Shown piece by piece: positions 63,917 through 64,000 of a DNA stretch of 64,000 nucleotides. The first letter of the stretch is position 1. Every line of letters begins with the position of its first letter. A model generated the notes under the pieces. It saw only the letters and a program-made list of their open reading frames with translations. It was not told the DNA's origin and searched no databases. A program made the position numbers and the translations under genes. The DNA is from Flavobacterium macacae (GTDB taxonomy: Bacteria; Bacteroidota; Bacteroidia; Flavobacteriales; Flavobacteriaceae): NCBI RefSeq assembly GCF_003865365.1, contig NZ_RQVR01000001.1:125118-189117 (forward strand). The letters run 5' to 3'.

Positions 63917-64000
63917 ATGAAAAATATTTTTTTAATAATCTGTTTTTTAATCACACAAGTTATTGATGCTCAAGAAAAAAAATCTATTTCTGGAGTTATT
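63917..64000 (+). CDS. Start of a probable TonB-dependent receptor (partial)
   Basis: Only 28 residues are visible: a signal peptide (KNIFLIICFLITQVIDAQ) followed by EKKSISGVI, the usual start of a CarboxypepD_reg plug domain. The 3' part is outside the window. Its position next to a DtxR-type gene and operator suggests iron or manganese uptake. Confidence 0.6.
   Translation, partial: MKNIFLIICFLITQVIDAQEKKSISGVI

Noticed and set aside
1..64000. tRNA, rRNA or insertion sequence in the window
   Set aside because: No tRNA-like cloverleaf, rRNA stretch, transposase or terminal inverted repeats with target duplication were seen by eye.

Overview
The window is chromosomal DNA of a flavobacterium, most likely the genus Flavobacterium. 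The evidence is low G+C, Bacteroidetes-type promoters (TAnnTTTG -7 boxes), lipoboxes typical of the phylum, no obvious Shine-Dalgarno sequences, and a tyrosine ammonia-lyase that closely resembles, from memory, the well-known F. johnsoniae enzyme.

Region 1 (1-29.8 kb) is a flexirubin-type pigment locus, meaning an aryl-polyene acid esterified to a dialkylresorcinol. An upper minus-strand unit (28466 to 23564) encodes tyrosine ammonia-lyase (p-coumarate starter), a WG-repeat protein, a FabG ketoreductase, a ketosynthase and an acyl carrier protein. It ends at a strong hairpin (23382-23419). A second minus-strand unit starts at a TAACTTTG promoter (23342) and runs off the left edge. In order it encodes a lipid-A-type acyltransferase, a CrtI-like oxidoreductase, DarA, DarB, two hot-dog dehydratase-like proteins, an unknown 134-aa protein, a BtrH-like acyltransferase, an ABC exporter, a thioesterase, a ketosynthase, a half-sized ketosynthase-like protein, an ACP, a KS/chain-length-factor pair, a polysaccharide deacetylase, a LolA/lipoprotein pair, a small beta-barrel protein, a FabZ-like dehydratase, a small exported protein, a GT2-DUF2062 protein, a large MMPL/acyltransferase/methyltransferase-like fusion, and a second CrtI-like oxidoreductase cut by the window edge. 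A flavin-dependent halogenase-like gene (28595) is divergent from the lyase. Together these supply starter formation, type II polyene chain building, resorcinol formation, possible ester joining, envelope transport and possibly ring chlorination. No starter-activating ligase or phosphopantetheinyl transferase lies inside the window.

Region 2 (29.8-46.4 kb) is mostly housekeeping: an exported protein, an NTF2-like protein, an L-threonine-dehydrogenase-like epimerase, a lipoprotein, mfd, an ACT-like protein, YraN, LD-carboxypeptidase, a possible DUF4375 protein, a CDGSH Fe-S protein, a 56-aa basic protein, metG, a HAD hydrolase, a chloramphenicol-acetyltransferase-like protein, a large exported unknown and a two-domain fasciclin lipoprotein.

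Region 3 (46.5-58.8 kb) holds ssb, a GNAT/carbon-nitrogen hydrolase fusion, a Zn-motif protein, an M28 peptidase with a membrane tail, a YeeZ-like dehydrogenase, an M13 metallopeptidase, SCO, a maltose-acetyltransferase-like enzyme, a broken DUF2461 gene, a glycine-zipper lipoprotein, a small membrane protein and an exported CarboxypepD_reg-like protein.

Region 4 (59-64 kb) is metal homeostasis: feoA-feoB, an unknown envelope protein, a 42-aa FeoB-associated Cys-rich protein, then on the minus strand a ZIP transporter and a DtxR/MntR regulator. A perfect DtxR-like palindrome follows, ahead of the start of a probable TonB-dependent receptor.

Four copies of a roughly 100-bp hairpin repeat (CCCCGAT...GCGGGAAAATG), all in one orientation, and two long inverted repeats occupy intergenic spaces, including two sites inside the pigment locus.
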